From the NCBI RefSeq assembly GCF_900113135.1, contig NZ_FOOH01000013.1:62001-126000 (forward strand): a stretch of DNA of 64,000 nt, written 5' to 3'. Under the pieces are notes generated by a model. That model ran no database searches. It was not told the DNA's origin and saw nothing but the letters and a program-made list of their open reading frames with translations. How positions within the stretch are numbered: the stretch's first letter is position 1; the number at the start of each line of letters is the position of its first letter. Below are positions 1 to 8,607 of this stretch, piece by piece. Made by a program: the position numbers and the translations under genes. This stretch comes from Salegentibacter agarivorans (GTDB lineage Bacteria > Bacteroidota > Bacteroidia > Flavobacteriales > Flavobacteriaceae).

Positions 1-370
1 AATGCGCCAGTCAAAACTGGTTAAAGTAGATGTTTTATTAAACGGAAATGTTGTAGATGCGCTCTCTGCACTACTCCACGTTGATAATGCTTACGATATT
101 GGTAAAAAAATGTGTGAAAAACTGAAGGAGTTAATTCCAAGACAACAATTTGATATTCCAATCCAAGCTGCAATTGGTGCAAAAATTATTGCTCGTGAAA
201 CCGTAAAAGCGCTTAGAAAAGATGTTACCGCAAAATGTTACGGGGGTGATATTTCCCGTAAACGTAAACTTCTAGAAAAGCAGAAAAAAGGTAAAAAACG
301 TATGCGCCAGGTAGGAAATGTGGAAATTCCTCAGGAAGCATTTATGGCAGTTTTGAAGCTAAATGATTAG
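1..370 (+). CDS. lepA: Elongation factor 4 (LepA), C-terminal part
   Basis: This is the last ~122 residues of the ribosomal back-translocase GTPase LepA/EF4, which acts on stalled or mistranslocated ribosomes. The gene starts upstream of the window, so the G domain and EF-G-like domains are not visible. What is visible is the LepA-specific C-terminal domain: [14 protein letters not shown], then [21 protein letters not shown], then [19 protein letters not shown] and the usual ending ([13 protein letters not shown]). The ATG at base 2 is an internal methionine codon, not the start. A toxin-antitoxin pair follows 49 bp downstream on the same strand. Identification is secure because the C-terminal domain is unique to LepA. 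Confidence 0.95.
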   Translation, partial: MRQSKLVKVDVLLNGNVVDALSALLHVDNAYDIGKKMCEKLKELIPRQQFDIPIQAAIGAKIIARETVKALRKDVTAKCYGGDISRKRKLLEKQKKGKKRMRQVGNVEIPQEAFMAVLKLND

Positions 371-419
371 AAAATTAATTATAAGCTAATTTTGTATCTT
401 TAGTTTAAAATGAAGGACT

Positions 420-620
420 ATGGATCTTGTTACCAGAAAATATAACTTAATTCAAGAGCTCACTAAAGTCAAAGATGAGCATGTTATAGAAGTTATTGAA
501 AAAATTCTATGTCCAGAAATTACAACTTCTCAAAAAGAAGAACTGGATAAGAGAATTAAAAGTTTTGAAAAAAATCCCGAAAATCTTTCAGATTGGGATA
601 GTTTTAAAGAAACCTGGTAA
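420..620 (+). CDS. Putative antitoxin of a RelE/ParE-type toxin-antitoxin pair
   Basis: A 66-residue, charged, mostly helical protein with no membrane segment. Its size, its acidic C-terminal half (KNPENLSDWDSFKETW) and its position directly before a RelE/ParE-like toxin match the small 'addiction module component' antitoxins. These bind and neutralise the partner and usually repress their own promoter. The stop codon overlaps the toxin start by one base (TAATG), so the two are probably translationally coupled. The antitoxin call rests mainly on context; there is no recognisable DNA-binding motif. The pair sits between lepA and yebC, two housekeeping genes. Confidence 0.7.
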   Translation: MDLVTRKYNLIQELTKVKDEHVIEVIEKILCPEITTSQKEELDKRIKSFEKNPENLSDWDSFKETW

Positions 621-922
621 TGGCTTTTTCGGTTAAATTCTTACCTGAGGTTAAAACCGATCTGACGGAAGCCAAAAAATACTACTTTAAAAAAGGAGGA
701 AATCCACTTTCAGAAGATTTTAAAGCAGAAATAAATTCTGAAATCGAATATATCCGCAAATTCCCTGAACATTATCAGGTTCAATACCAAAATCTAAGGC
801 GAGCTTTGGTTACAAAATTTCCTTATGCAATTTTCTATCAAATTTCAGAAAATACATTAATTATTTTCGCAGTTCTTCATACAAGTCAGGAGTATAAAAA
901 AGTTCACAAAAGAAATGATTAA
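620..922 (+). CDS. RelE/ParE family toxin
   Basis: A 100-residue basic protein with the layout of the RelE/ParE superfamily: an N-terminal strand (FSVKFLPEVKTDL), two helices carrying an EAKKYY segment, an IEYIRKFPEHYQ stretch, then the diagnostic RRALVTKFPYAIFYQI core and a terminal AVLHTSQEY segment. RelE members cleave mRNA on the ribosome and ParE members poison gyrase. The sequence alone does not decide which applies here, although the FPYAIFY and VLHTSQ pattern is common in plasmid-stabilisation (ParE-like) toxins. It overlaps the antitoxin stop by one base, so it is the second gene of a two-gene operon. It appears intact. Confidence 0.85.
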   Translation: MAFSVKFLPEVKTDLTEAKKYYFKKGGNPLSEDFKAEINSEIEYIRKFPEHYQVQYQNLRRALVTKFPYAIFYQISENTLIIFAVLHTSQEYKKVHKRND

Positions 923-1007
923 TTTCAAATCTCCCTGAGAGCAGGGATGTTTTTCTGTTTTATACATTTTCTTAATTTTGTAAGTCTACCATCTAAAAAC
1001 TAAAAAA

Positions 1008-1769
1008 ATGGCCGGACATAGTAAATGGGCAAATATAAAGCACCGCAAAGGTGCACAGGATAAGAAACGTGCAAAGCAGTTTACCCGAGCAATTAAAGAG
1101 ATTAGTGTGGCTGTAAAAGAAGGCGGCGGACCCGATCCTGAAGCTAATCCCGCGCTGCGTAATGCCATTTCTAATGCCAAGGGTGTGAATATGCCCAAAG
1201 ACACTATAGAACGCGCTATAAAGAAAGCCAGCGGCGCTGATGCCGATAATTATGAACTCGTAACCTTTGAAGGTTACGGACCCAACGGAATCGCGTTCTT
1301 TATTGAATGTACTACCGATAATACCAATAGAACCGTGGCTTCAGTTCGATCTACTTTTTCTAAAAATGGTGGAAACTTAGGAACCAATGGTTCACTGGAA
1401 TTCCTATTTGATAAAAAAGGAGTATTTACCATTGAACGGGAGAAAATAGAGATGAATCTCGAAGAATTTGAACTCGAACTTATTGAAGGTGGCGCTTCAA
1501 AAATTGAAAAGGAAGATGATTATATCACTATTTATACCGATTTTAATGATTTCGGCTTAATGGCTTCTAAATTAGAAGAATTGGAAATTGAAGTAAAATC
1601 TTCTGAAGTTCAAAGAATTCCTATGAATACTGTAGAATTACCTGTGGAAGACGCCAAAAAAATCCTGAACCTCGTTGAAAAATTTGAAGACGACGACGAT
1701 GTTCAAAACGTTTATCACAACATGGAAATTACCGATAACTTAATGGAAGAAATGGAAAAAGAAGCTTAA
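1008..1769 (+). CDS. yebC: YebC/PmpR family regulatory protein
   Basis: A 253-residue member of the YebC/PmpR family. Members were described as transcription regulators and have more recently been linked to translation of difficult sequences such as polyproline. The N-terminal signature AGHSKWANIKHRKGAQDKKR is complete, followed by GGPDPEANPALRNAI, MPKDTIERAIKKA and YGPNGIAFFIECTTDN. Bacteroidota members are cytosolic and about this long. The ATG at 1008 is chosen because MAGHSKW is the family N-terminus. A TAATTTTG box lies at 973-980, matching the Bacteroidota -7 consensus, but I see no good -33 TTG at the right spacing. The stop codon abuts the convergent antiporter gene with no intergenic base. 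Confidence 0.95.
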   Translation: MAGHSKWANIKHRKGAQDKKRAKQFTRAIKEISVAVKEGGGPDPEANPALRNAISNAKGVNMPKDTIERAIKKASGADADNYELVTFEGYGPNGIAFFIECTTDNTNRTVASVRSTFSKNGGNLGTNGSLEFLFDKKGVFTIEREKIEMNLEEFELELIEGGASKIEKEDDYITIYTDFNDFGLMASKLEELEIEVKSSEVQRIPMNTVELPVEDAKKILNLVEKFEDDDDVQNVYHNMEITDNLMEEMEKEA

Positions 1770-3686
1770 TTATTTTTCCTGCTCCTGTTCTTCTCTATCA
1801 CCCTCTAAAGCGTCAACCGTTTCCTCTTCATCTATGGTTTCGTTGTAATCTTCTTCTCCTTTTTCTTCACGCTGAATTTTCTTTCCTAGGTAAACTAACT
1901 GAAATCCTTCCTCAATCTCCACATCTGAGCTGTGCGAAGGTATAATAGTTAACCCTCCCTTGTTATTTTTTACAAATAGCGGAATAATATCAGGATCGGT
2001 CTTAGAAATTTCAATTAAGCCTTCATAATGTTCCTTACTGTTAAGTACTAATTCATGGATCTTAGGATAACTTCTGGAAACTTCGGTTAGCTTTATATAA
2101 TCATCGGTATGAGAAAATAAACCTTCAGCCGGGTTCTTCTCGGGATTATTCATTTCATCGGCAGTAATAACCCTAAACGACCCGTTTTCTCCAAACTGCT
2201 TTTTAAATTTTGTTATCGCCGTTTTATTAATATCACTGTTTCCGGTCATGGCCATTAAATAACCAATATCATTCAGTTCAACATTATTCATTAGATCATC
2301 TGAATAAACGCTGCCTTCAATGGCATCAATCCCCAAATCCCGGGCTTTCTTTACATTATCAGAATTATTATCCAGGAGCACTACGTGCCGCTCATTATCG
2401 TGTAAATATTTTCCTATTAATCTTGCTATAGATGAAGCTCCAATAATTAAAATTCCCTGTGAATCTTTTATAAAAACTCCTACCAAACGTGCAAAAAGCC
2501 TTGCCGTGGCTGCATTTAATAAAACCGAACAAAGCACGATCATAAAAACTAAAGGAGTAATATATTCGGCGCCGGCAATACCTTCACGCGCCAATCGTAA
2601 GCCGAATAAAGAGGCAATACCGGCGGCTACAATACCGCGAGGTCCCACCCAGCTAACAAATGCAATTTCATTGACTTTTAAACCTGAACCCAGGGAACTT
2701 AAAATTACTCCCAGGGGCCTTATTAGTAAAACCACCACTCCAAAAAGAATAAGAGAATTCCAGTTAAAAACCAGCAACAGCTCTTCAATTTCAATATTTG
2801 CTGCTAATAAGATAAAGAGTATAGAAATTAATAAAACACTTAGTGACTCTTTAAAATACAGTAGTTCTTTTATATTGGGTAATTTTTGGTTTCCCATAAC
2901 CATTCCCATAATAACCACAGCCAGAAGTCCGCTTTCGTGGGCAAATGTATCGGCTAATACAAAAACTCCCAGTACGGTTGCAAGGATAAAAACATTGAGT
3001 AAATAGTGCGGAATTATCTGCCTTTTTATTAAAAAAGCCAACAAATGGGCGAATGTGAACCCAAATGTAAATCCAAAAAGTAAAATCTTACCAAATTCAA
3101 TTAATGCTGTTTGAGTAAAATCCTGTCCTCCTTCAACCCTAATAAATTCAAACATTAAGACCGAAATAAGCGCACCAATGGGGTCAATTAGAATTCCTTC
3201 CCATTTTAGAATCGAGGAAACATGTGATTTTAAAGGAATATTCCGAAGAATTGGGGAAATAACCGTAGGACCGGTTACAATAATTAAGGCTGAAAATAAA
3301 AAGGAAATTTGCCAGGAAAGATCAAATATAAAATGCGCGGCTAAACCTGCACCTAAAAAGGTGACCACTGACCCAACGCTGATAAGTTTTAAAATTACCG
3401 GACCAATATTACCAACTTCACTCCTTTTAAGGGTTAATCCTCCTTCAAAAAGAATAACTGAAATGGCTAGAGAAACGAAATAAAACAAACTTTCCCCAGG
3501 GAATAAGCCTTCAGAGCCGTTCCAAATAGGTTCTACCCATTTGGTACCATCTTCACTAATTAAAGTTGAAATGGGCCCAACTAAAAGGCCAATTAAAATA
3601 AGTGGTAAAATTGCCGGGGTTTTAATCTTCCAGGCTAACCACTGGGCCAGGATTCCCAATATTACCAAACTTGCAAGTTCTAACAT
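1770..3686 (-). CDS. CPA1-type cation:proton antiporter with C-terminal RCK/TrkA-N domain
   Basis: A 638-residue inner-membrane protein that exchanges Na+ or K+ for protons. The N-terminal ~400 residues are hydrophobic with about 11-12 membrane spans. They carry transporter motifs TGPTV at 138-142, EGILIDP at 163-169 (the Asp at 168 is the likely ion-binding acid) and GPRGIVAAG at 348-356. From residue ~411 a Rossmann TrkA-N (RCK) domain begins with GILIIGASSIARLIG, followed by a TrkA-C-like region near 545-610. The last ~30 residues are very acidic. The RCK domain suggests gating by nucleotide or ion. Its 3' end touches the end of yebC, and an unrelated antiporter of the CPA2 type lies divergently upstream. 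Ion specificity cannot be read from the sequence. Confidence 0.9.
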   Translation of the reverse strand: MLELASLVILGILAQWLAWKIKTPAILPLILIGLLVGPISTLISEDGTKWVEPIWNGSEGLFPGESLFYFVSLAISVILFEGGLTLKRSEVGNIGPVILKLISVGSVVTFLGAGLAAHFIFDLSWQISFLFSALIIVTGPTVISPILRNIPLKSHVSSILKWEGILIDPIGALISVLMFEFIRVEGGQDFTQTALIEFGKILLFGFTFGFTFAHLLAFLIKRQIIPHYLLNVFILATVLGVFVLADTFAHESGLLAVVIMGMVMGNQKLPNIKELLYFKESLSVLLISILFILLAANIEIEELLLVFNWNSLILFGVVVLLIRPLGVILSSLGSGLKVNEIAFVSWVGPRGIVAAGIASLFGLRLAREGIAGAEYITPLVFMIVLCSVLLNAATARLFARLVGVFIKDSQGILIIGASSIARLIGKYLHDNERHVVLLDNNSDNVKKARDLGIDAIEGSVYSDDLMNNVELNDIGYLMAMTGNSDINKTAITKFKKQFGENGSFRVITADEMNNPEKNPAEGLFSHTDDYIKLTEVSRSYPKIHELVLNSKEHYEGLIEISKTDPDIIPLFVKNNKGGLTIIPSHSSDVEIEEGFQLVYLGKKIQREEKGEEDYNETIDEEETVDALEGDREEQEQEK

Positions 3687-3990
3687 GCGTTAATTATTTG
3701 AGCTATAAATTGCTATTTACAAAAATAGGTTGATTTAATGGCAACTCTCTAAGGATTTCAGGCTTTTTACTGAATAATTGAGTTTTAAATGTTTCACTTC
3801 CTTCCTCAATCTTTCAATATTTCTTGCTTCGAATCAGATTATTTTTCTTTGAATATCTCTTAGAGGTACTCCGTTTAGTTTAATTTCAGAATATCTAATA
3901 AATACGATTTATAGTCATTTAACATAAATAAATATCTGTAATTAGTGAAAATATTGATATTTTGTAGGTTCAACCACCAAAATATTCTTT
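3687..3990. other. Intergenic region between two divergent antiporter genes
   Basis: This 304-bp AT-rich stretch separates the start codons of the two RCK-linked antiporters and should hold both promoters. I see no ORF with coding character, no tRNA or riboswitch fold that I recognise, and no strong terminator. No full TTG/TAnnTTTG promoter pair stands out. Confidence 0.5.
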
Positions 3991-5778
3991 ATGGAAGAAT
4001 TAAATATTCTTAGTCTCCTAATTATTTTATTCAGTGCATGGTTAGGAGGCTCTGCCGCAAAAAAATTAGGATATCCCGCAATTCTGGGAGAGCTGATTAT
4101 AGGAATTTTACTTGGTCCCGCCCTATTGGGAATAATGGAAACTTCTGAAATGATTAACGTCCTGGCCGAAGTCGGTATCATCCTGCTTATGGTTTATATA
4201 GGGATGGAAATTAATTTTAGGGACCTTGGAAAAGCTTCCTGGCCCGGGCTTTTAGCCGCTATTGGTGGTTTTATCGTGCCTTTTGCACTTGGTTATTATT
4301 CCATAATTTATTTTGGAGGGACGCAAATGGCAGCAATTTTTGTGGCAATTGCGGTTGCCGTCACCTCGCTCGCAACTAAAAGTAGAATACTCGTAGATTT
4401 AAAACTTCTCAATACCCGAATTGCTTACGTTCTTATGGCCGGTGCCCTTATTTCTGATACGCTCGCTCTGGTGATTTTCGCAGGAATTGTAAGTTATGTA
4501 GACGCCGGGAGTATTGATACTCTTGGCTTGGTTTGGGTTGCGGGCAAAGCAATCTTATTCTTTGTTTTTACCGCACTTGCAGGAATTTATTTATTACCGC
4601 TATTAGGTAAATTTTTAATGAAGTCTAACTATACCAGTAGAACGCTACATTTTACCATAATTCTAATTATTGTACTGGGTTTTTCTGAATTAGCAGAAGT
4701 AGCTGGATTACATAGTATTCTTGGAGCTTTTATGGCCGGTTTGTTTATTCGTGACGGTGTTTTTAACAGGCAAATTTCAAAAGATATTAACCATATATTT
4801 CACGATATTTCTATAGGTTTTCTGGCGCCTATCTTTTTTGTTTCAGCAGGATTTAATGTCACCCTTGAGGTCTTTCAAACAGATTTACTTATGCTTATAG
4901 TTGTAACAGTGGTTGCTATGGTAGGTAAAATCCTTGGTACTGCACTTTTTTACCTTCCCAGCGGTTATGGTTGGCGAGAAGGTATTGCCGTAGGGACCGG
5001 AATGAATGGGCGTGGCGCCGTAGAAATTATAATTGCAGGAATTGGCTTACAAATGGGCATTATTACAAGCGAAATTTTCTCTATACTCGTTTTTATGGCC
5101 ATTTTCACCACCCTTACAGTCCCACTTTTCTTAACCTGGACTACAACCTGGCTAAGAAATAGAAACGAATTAGTACATCAGGAATCAAGATCAGGTTACA
5201 TAATTTTAGGTGCCAATCCGCTTGGTTTGTATATGGCGAAACAACTTCAGCAAAAAGATGATGATGTGATTATTATAGATGCCAACCGCGAAATGGTTGC
5301 CGAAGCTAAAAAACAGGGCTTTAATAGTATGTACGGTAACATTTTAAAAGAAGAAACCCTGGAAGATGCCAAAGCCATAGAAAAAGGCACTTTTATAGGA
5401 CTTACCGGCAATAGCGAAATAAACTTCCTGGCCGCACAACTGGCAGACGATGCATTTTATATCCCAAATAAAATTGTATTGGTTTCCCCAAGTGAAAGCG
5501 GCACCGATGTAGATATGCTTGATAAAATTAATGCTACATCCCTTTTTGCCAATAAAACTGAATTAAAACCCTGGGCAGCAAAAATTAGCAATGGTAATTT
5601 TGAAGAGAAAACATACACGGTAGAAGAAGAAATTTCTACTCGTGAGTGGGTAAAACAGCATAAAGACGATAAAAACTCTATTCTTCCATTTTTTATTGTT
5701 AATACCGAAGGAATTAAAAGACCTTTCCATTATAACGATACTATAGATGAAGGAGAAAAAATAATTTACCTGGAATAG
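3991..5778 (+). CDS. CPA2-type cation:proton antiporter with C-terminal RCK/TrkA-N domain
   Basis: A 595-residue membrane antiporter of the KefB/RosB-like CPA2 family. It starts LLIILFSAWLGGSAAKKLGYPAILGELIIG, the family's first two spans. It continues with about 12 spans, including SILGAFMAGLFI near 246-257 and GTGMNGRGAVEIIIAG near 336-351, where CPA2 proteins have the GxxMxPRG-type motif. From residue ~401 a TrkA-N domain follows (YIILGANPLGLYMAKQL, then DVIIIDANREMV), with a C-terminal TrkA-C-like segment. It probably exports K+ or Na+ against protons. The paired, divergent antiporter of a different family suggests shared pH or salt homeostasis; that is inference. A good hairpin terminator follows at 5808-5846. 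Confidence 0.9.
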   Translation: MEELNILSLLIILFSAWLGGSAAKKLGYPAILGELIIGILLGPALLGIMETSEMINVLAEVGIILLMVYIGMEINFRDLGKASWPGLLAAIGGFIVPFALGYYSIIYFGGTQMAAIFVAIAVAVTSLATKSRILVDLKLLNTRIAYVLMAGALISDTLALVIFAGIVSYVDAGSIDTLGLVWVAGKAILFFVFTALAGIYLLPLLGKFLMKSNYTSRTLHFTIILIIVLGFSELAEVAGLHSILGAFMAGLFIRDGVFNRQISKDINHIFHDISIGFLAPIFFVSAGFNVTLEVFQTDLLMLIVVTVVAMVGKILGTALFYLPSGYGWREGIAVGTGMNGRGAVEIIIAGIGLQMGIITSEIFSILVFMAIFTTLTVPLFLTWTTTWLRNRNELVHQESRSGYIILGANPLGLYMAKQLQQKDDDVIIIDANREMVAEAKKQGFNSMYGNILKEETLEDAKAIEKGTFIGLTGNSEINFLAAQLADDAFYIPNKIVLVSPSESGTDVDMLDKINATSLFANKTELKPWAAKISNGNFEEKTYTVEEEISTREWVKQHKDDKNSILPFFIVNTEGIKRPFHYNDTIDEGEKIIYLE

Positions 5779-5807
5779 CATAAATTTTAACCTCTTAAAT
5801 TTTTGAA

Positions 5808-5846
5808 ACATGCCTGCTAATAGAAATTTAGCAGCGCATGTTTTTT
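5808..5846 (+). terminator. Intrinsic terminator after CPA2 antiporter
   Basis: The arm ACATGCCTGCTAA at 5808-5820 pairs with TTAGCAGCGCATGT at 5828-5841 (one small mismatch), followed by a run of six T's. It separates the antiporter from the MBL-fold gene. Confidence 0.8.
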
Positions 5847-5881
5847 GCTTTTAGTAATTTGCAGAACCTAAACTGAATATT

Positions 5882-6745
5882 ATGAAATTATACCCTATAG
5901 AATCTGGTAATTTTAAATTAGATGGTGGTGCTATGTTTGGTGTAGTCCCAAAAAGCCTGTGGAGCAGAACAAATCCTGCTGATTCTAATAATATGATAGA
6001 TATGGCAGCCCGTTGCCTGCTTATAGAAGACGGGGATAAATTAAGTCTTATAGACACCGGAATGGGCGATAAACAAAGCGATAAATTCTTTGGTTTTTAT
6101 TATCCCTGGGGTGATCATTCTTTAGATAAGTCGCTTAAAAAGTACGGATTGCACCGTGATGATATTACCGATGTTTTCCTAACACACCTTCATTTTGACC
6201 ACGTTGGAGGCGCCATAAAATGGAATAAAGACAAAACCGGGTATGAACCGGCTTTTAAAAATGCGAAATTCTGGAGTAATAAAGATCACTGGGAATGGGC
6301 AACAGAACCTAATGCCAGGGAAAAAGCTTCGTTTCTTCCTGAAAATATCCTCCCTATGGAAGAAAGCGGTCAGCTACATTTTTTAGATCGAACTGAGAAC
6401 AAAAATTTCATACAATCTCAGGAATTTGATTTTGGCGTGCTGTTTGTTGATGGACATACCGATAAACAAATGATTCCGCATATTCAGTATAAAGATAAAA
6501 CCCTTGTTTTCATGGCAGATTTATTGCCCACAGCCGGACATATTCCTTTACCATACGTTATGGGATTTGATACCCGGCCGTTACTAACTTTAACCGAAAA
6601 AGAGACAATTTTAAAACAAGCGGCAAATAAAGGTTATTATTTGTTCCTGGAGCACGATGCTCACAACGAAATTATCACTTTAAAAAACACCGAAAAAGGA
6701 GTTAGGTTAGACAAAACCTTTACTTTTAATGAACTTTTTAATTAA
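5882..6745 (+). CDS. MBL-fold metallo-hydrolase
   Basis: A 287-residue metallo-beta-lactamase-fold hydrolase without a signal peptide, so probably cytosolic. The zinc motif HxHxDH is complete: H102, H104, D106, H107 in the segment THLHFDHVGG. Later ligands are plausible at FVDGHTDKQM (a His), the FMADLLPTAGH region (Asp) and LEHDAHNE near the C-terminus (His). The overall pattern resembles lactonase/AHL-lactonase-like and arylsulfatase-like MBL hydrolases of Bacteroidota. The substrate cannot be assigned. It is a single gene, preceded by a terminator and followed 58 bp later by a subtilase gene. Confidence 0.88.
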   Translation: MKLYPIESGNFKLDGGAMFGVVPKSLWSRTNPADSNNMIDMAARCLLIEDGDKLSLIDTGMGDKQSDKFFGFYYPWGDHSLDKSLKKYGLHRDDITDVFLTHLHFDHVGGAIKWNKDKTGYEPAFKNAKFWSNKDHWEWATEPNAREKASFLPENILPMEESGQLHFLDRTENKNFIQSQEFDFGVLFVDGHTDKQMIPHIQYKDKTLVFMADLLPTAGHIPLPYVMGFDTRPLLTLTEKETILKQAANKGYYLFLEHDAHNEIITLKNTEKGVRLDKTFTFNELFN

Positions 6746-6803
6746 GTTGAATTCTGTATAAAATCAAATTAATTTTTCAGATAAATTAAATTCAATAGAA
6801 TAA

Positions 6804-8477
6804 ATGAAAATACCCTTTTTAAAACCAGCATTAATAATGGGAAGCGCCCTTATTTTAGCTTCCTGCGGAAGCGGCTCCCCAAAAATTGTTTCTACCCCAA
6901 TTGCGAATATAGATTCTATTCCGCTTAAAATTACAGATCTTACTGATACTCAACTCCAGGGTTGGGGCGGGGCCGATCTTGTAAATGATACTATTCCGGG
7001 AATGAGCGTTGATAAAGCTTATTCAGAAATTATTAAAAATAACAAAGGACAAAAAACTATCGTTGCCGTTATAGACAGCGGCGTTGATATTGAGCACGAA
7101 GATCTTGATGGTGTAATCTGGACCAATACCGATGAAATTCCCGGTAATGGAAAAGACGACGATAATAATGGCTATATAGATGATATGCACGGCTGGAACT
7201 TTCTTGGTGATGCTGTAAAAGAAAATATGGAATACACCCGTATTTATAAGCGTTTAAAGCCAAAATATGAAGGTAAATCGGCTAGTTCTATAAGTACAGC
7301 AGATCGTGCCGAGTATATATACTACCAGGAAGCTAAAGAAGAATACGAGAAAGAATACGCTGAAACGGTACAGAGCAAAAACCAGTACGAGCAAATTAAA
7401 AAGCAATTGGTAGCAGCCCACCAGGCTGTTTCTTCGCAACTTGGTAAAGAAGATTATACTAAAAAAGAGCTTAATGAAATGGAAGCTACCGGGCAATTGG
7501 CACAGTATAAAGCCATGTTGCAGCAAATTCAAAATAATGTAAACGAAAATATTCCTGAAGCCTTAGATGAATTGGATGAAGGTATTGACTATTATGCCGG
7601 TCGTTTAGATACTCATTTTAACTTAGAATTAGATGGCCGCGCGCCGGTAGGTGACGATCCATATGATATTACCGATACAAACTATGGGAACGCCAATGTT
7701 ATGGGACCTTCACAAGATAAAGAAGATCTTAAGCACGGCACCCACGTTGCGGGAATTATCGCTGCAGAAAGAAATAATAATATGGGTATTAACGGTGTAG
7801 CCAATAATGCTGAAATTATGGTTTTACGTGCCGTACCAGATGGTGATGAATACGATAAGGATATTGCCCTGGCAATTCGTTATGCCGTAGATAATGGCGC
7901 AAAAGTGATTAATACTAGTTTTGGAAAGTATTTTTCACCTAATCCAGAGTGGGTTACAGAAGCCATTCAATATGCTGCAGAAAACGATGTTTTAATAGTA
8001 AATGCCGGAGGAAATGAAGGTCTTAATTTAGACGAAAACACCGTTTATCCCAACGATCAAACCCCTGAAGCACCCCAGGAAATTTCCGATAATTTCTTAA
8101 CGGTTGGTGCTCTTAATTTTGACTACGGTTCTCAACTGGTAGCCGATTTTTCTAACTACGGAAAAACAAATATTGATGTTTTTGCTCCGGGAACTAAGAT
8201 CTGGTCTACAACGCCAAATAATGAATACGAATATTTACAGGGTACCTCTATGGCTTCACCAGCCGTGGCCGGGGTAGCTGCAATTATTCGTTCATTTTAT
8301 CCAAAATTAAGCGCTGCGCAGGTTAAACAAATTATTATGGACAGTGGTTTAACCACTAATGCCAATGTAATTGTAGGTGGCGATAGAAGCAATACTAAGG
8401 ATTTTAAAGAATTATCTACATCAGGTAAAATGGTAAATCTTTATAATGCCCTTATTTTAGCTTCACAAACAAATTAG
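6804..8477 (+). CDS. S8 family (subtilisin-like) serine peptidase, lipoprotein
   Basis: A 557-residue exported subtilase. The N-terminus has a lipoprotein signal with a lipobox-like LILASC ending at Cys ~21, so it is probably anchored in the outer or inner membrane. The catalytic triad is complete: D91 in VIDSGVDIEHED, H311 in HGTHVAG and S482 in GTSMASP. The oxyanion Asn lies in NAGGNEG. About 220 residues lie between Asp and His, far more than in classical subtilisins. Part of this insert (~155-255) is Glu/Lys/Gln-rich and looks like a coiled coil. Such inserts are usual in Bacteroidota S8 peptidases. Likely role is degradation or processing of extracytoplasmic proteins; the targets are unknown. 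Confidence 0.92.
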   Translation: MKIPFLKPALIMGSALILASCGSGSPKIVSTPIANIDSIPLKITDLTDTQLQGWGGADLVNDTIPGMSVDKAYSEIIKNNKGQKTIVAVIDSGVDIEHEDLDGVIWTNTDEIPGNGKDDDNNGYIDDMHGWNFLGDAVKENMEYTRIYKRLKPKYEGKSASSISTADRAEYIYYQEAKEEYEKEYAETVQSKNQYEQIKKQLVAAHQAVSSQLGKEDYTKKELNEMEATGQLAQYKAMLQQIQNNVNENIPEALDELDEGIDYYAGRLDTHFNLELDGRAPVGDDPYDITDTNYGNANVMGPSQDKEDLKHGTHVAGIIAAERNNNMGINGVANNAEIMVLRAVPDGDEYDKDIALAIRYAVDNGAKVINTSFGKYFSPNPEWVTEAIQYAAENDVLIVNAGGNEGLNLDENTVYPNDQTPEAPQEISDNFLTVGALNFDYGSQLVADFSNYGKTNIDVFAPGTKIWSTTPNNEYEYLQGTSMASPAVAGVAAIIRSFYPKLSAAQVKQIIMDSGLTTNANVIVGGDRSNTKDFKELSTSGKMVNLYNALILASQTN

Positions 8478-8489
8478 AATTCAAGTAAA

Positions 8490-8580
8490 CTACCTCTGTG
8501 CAAGCCAGAGGCATAAATAGGAAAAAATATTTTAATTTCGAGGCAAGCCTCGGAGCATTTAAATCTCGATTATCGAGTAA
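8490..8580. repeat. Cluster of three short hairpins, including CTCGATTATCGAG
   Basis: Between the S8 and M1 peptidase genes lie three perfect small palindromes: CCTCTG...CAGAGG, CGAGGCAAGCCTCG, and CTCGATTATCGAG at 8565-8577. The last one, with flanking TTAAATCT and AGTAA, recurs at 11160-11172 upstream of the S41 peptidase gene. They may form a terminator for the S8 gene or a repeated element; there is no long T run. Confidence 0.55.
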
Positions 8581-8607
8581 TATTTTGATCATAAAAACCA
8601 CAATTAA

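Noticed and set aside
2320-3006. Long antisense open frame (228 codons) opposite the CPA1 antiporter
   Set aside because: The sense strand encodes a clear antiporter with membrane spans and an RCK domain. The antisense frame is a by-product of its codon bias.
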